64,000 nt of DNA from Adineta steineri (Eukaryota; Rotifera; Eurotatoria; Adinetida; Adinetidae): assembly GCA_905250115.1 (NCBI GenBank), contig CAJNOI010000020.1, positions 532,804 through 596,803 on the forward strand, read 5' to 3'. The notes below the pieces were generated by a model. That model was not told the DNA's origin. It was given only the letters and a program-made list of their open reading frames with translations, and ran no database searches. Position numbers and translations under genes: made by a program. Numbering within the stretch: position 1 is the stretch's first letter; every line of letters starts with the position of its first letter. Below, piece by piece: positions 62,028-64,000 of the stretch.

Positions 62028-63933
62028 ATATTTCTAAGTTGTTCTTGTTATTGCCTGAAGAACACTATATCGTATATATTATATTACGTTAAATGACATA
62101 ATATATATATATAACGGTATCTATAAATTTGTCATCATTCTTTCGTTTTTCTTTCTACATTTCAATTTTCATTGGTCGCATACAGATTAGAAGAATCGAT
62201 TTCTTCATTGCCATCGTTTTTATGTGTTTTTTATTGTATTGTTTATTGTTCTTTTAAAAAATATTTCGTTTTTTTTTCTTCTTCCTAGAATACTATCGTT
62301 CATGCTATTTCTTTTTTTTTCTCTTTTTCAAAATAAAAAAAAGAAAAAATCAATGATAAATTTCATAGCTAATTATGCAATTAAGAAATTAACTTATTAT
62401 TTATGAATTGAAAATGAATAATTAATCAATTAATTGTCAGTGTGTTTTTTTAATTATCAAAACAACAACAAAGTACCTAACTAATTTAGATCTTGTGTTT
62501 TTCTATTCTCTTGAAAGTAGAACAAATTTGATACTTTAATATATAATGTTGAATGATCCATTATATTTATACAATGAAAAGAAGAATACCGCTGTTCAAT
62601 AAGAAGCGGAAATTGTGACGGTTGTTCGTCTATCTATTCATTAGCTATAGAAAAATATTTTTAGATTTTACAATGACAAGGGATATTTGTCAAGATTTAT
62701 ATAGACTCTTTCAGACAGGAGAAAAAAAACGGTTTTTTATACTTTTTTTATATGTATTCGATAAGTCTTATCAGTTGAAGAGTCGTTGTACGATTTTCAA
62801 GAGATGACGAATGAGTTTTTTTCTACTCAACTCACTATCAACAAATAATCGCTTCATCTCTCTCGTGTCTGTTATCAATACAGAACTTGTCAATGTATGT
62901 TTTAAAGAGTAAAATAAATATCTGTTATATATATATAGATAATTTATATTCGATTAATTGATCAGTTATTGAAGAATATCGGAATATCACGTACAGACTT
63001 GAGATATACATATACGCATACTCCCACGTGAATTGCTCAGGAGTATTTTTTTACAACATACATACATGTTTGATAGATTGATGACAGACGATTTACGTGC
63101 ATTAGATCAAACATAAAGATAAAAAAGTAGCTAAAAAAGAAAAGAAAATGTAAGTTTGTTTTTTTGTTACATGAATAAATCTAATAAAAGAATACTCGAG
63201 TCACCTGGATAGTAATAATAACAGAACTGAGTCAAATGATAATAATTATAATAGTAAATCTGTCCTCTTTTCATCGTTGATAAAAAGAAAAAAAAGAATT
63301 TTATATATATCAAATAGACTTCTTTTTCATATCGAAAGAGTCGTTCGATCTTTTCTTTTTTTGACAATATTTATCTACATGTATCGTATATAAGTAAATA
63401 TGTATGTGTATCAGAGAAGCAGAATCTTCCACAAAATCAAAAATTTCTAATCCCTCGGAATTTTTGTTCGAAAATTTCCTCATACCCACCCTTAGTTACT
63501 CCGCAAAAACTTCCCTCCCCGCACGAGAAAGATTCTGCACTTCCGATGTGTGTGTGTGTGTGTTTTTCGTAATAAAATGGTATATATATATATATATTAA
63601 TAGTCTTTTCCACTGTATCATTTCTAATTGGAAAGGTTAGTGCTGACAGATAGATTTGATGTTTATGTTTCAATAGAAGGAAAAAACGCGTCGTTTGAAA
63701 TGAAACATCTTTCATTCATTAGCATTTTTGATGTGAAGAGAGTCAGATAGAAAAGCTAAATATATATTATATATACACATATATATATAGAGAAAGAGAG
63801 AGAGAGAGAGAGATAACGTCGTAGTTAAAGTGACACATCTGTTATTCCAGTTAAAACTATATCTTTTCCAGGAGCATCATCGATCATGAAACAAGTCAAT
63901 AACAATCCTGGTTAATTCGATATAAATAGATAC
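62028..63933. other. Intergenic, simple repeats only
   Basis: No gene recognised. A (GT)n run at about 63547-63562, (TA)n runs at 62099-62112 and 63581-63597, and a (TA)n-(GA)n compound microsatellite at about 63755-63813. Confidence 0.55.
63768..63813. repeat. (TA)n-(GA)n compound microsatellite
   Basis: ATATATAT units pass into GAGAGAGA units. It lies about 120 bp before a possible gene start at 63934 and may be part of its promoter. Confidence 0.7.
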
Positions 63934-64000
63934 ATGACTACGAATACAAATAATCAAGAATATATGCCAATGTCCATTACAAAAAATCGCCATCAATCAG
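63934..64000 (+). CDS. Possible 5' coding exon, cut by the window end
   Basis: An acceptor-like CTTTTCCAG ends at 63871, and the first ATG with a long open frame after it is at 63934. It encodes MTTNTNNQEYMPMSITKNRH and stays open to the last base. There is no similarity to judge by; chance is possible. Confidence 0.3.
   Translation, partial: MTTNTNNQEYMPMSITKNRHQS

Noticed and set aside
1-64000. CRISPR arrays, bacterial operons, rRNA or tRNA genes
   Set aside because: No regularly spaced repeats, no Shine-Dalgarno-led gene strings, and no tRNA-like TPsiC/anticodon arrangement noticed; a tRNA scan could not be run.

Overview
The window looks like nuclear DNA of a small, intron-rich, AT-rich invertebrate, most likely a bdelloid rotifer. 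The grounds are these: almost all introns are only 45-80 bp with GT..AG ends, a metazoan chitin synthase is present, the genes are typical animal housekeeping and polarity genes, and there is a decayed reverse-transcriptase fragment of the Penelope-like (Athena-type) family, which is common in bdelloids. The taxon is an inference. All gene models were spliced by eye and the exon sums checked for reading frame; no alignment or transcript was available.

Layout, left to right: the 3' half of an IGF2BP/Imp RNA-binding protein (+, 539-2682); an empty stretch holding a short hAT-type MITE; a GNG13-like G-protein gamma subunit (-) with two interchangeable first coding exons; lethal giant larvae, LLGL (-, 16 exons, 1141 aa), with a second MITE in an intron; proteasome subunit PSMB4 (-); a novel, probably myristoylated 463-aa protein (-); and directly upstream of that a SRCIN1/KIAA1217-like cytoskeletal scaffold (-) with four alternative first exons spread over 3 kb.

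From 34.5 to 40.8 kb lies the most unusual locus. The promoter and first codons of NOP10 were duplicated in tandem, and a 5.05-kb composite element with inverted terminal repeats now sits exactly at the duplication junction, between two TTAA tetramers. The element carries a spliced gene ending in an SH3-like domain, a small Cys/His protein, a third internal copy of the terminal repeat, and the Penelope-like RT fragment. The right copy of the duplication gives NOP10 its start codon and proximal promoter; the left copy has lost the start.

From 40.7 kb to the end most genes lie on the plus strand: NOP10, WASHC4/SWIP (30 exons, 1206 aa, with an unusual polyproline tail), an LRR transmembrane protein, a small unrecognised gene on the minus strand, an intronless SLC25A29-like mitochondrial carrier, chitin synthase (13 exons, 1447 aa), a 100-N assembly gap, and the 3' end of a repeat-containing protein. 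There is no operon logic. Several genes have a splice-acceptor-like AG within about 20 nt of the ATG and no visible upstream donor, as expected if spliced-leader trans-splicing is used.
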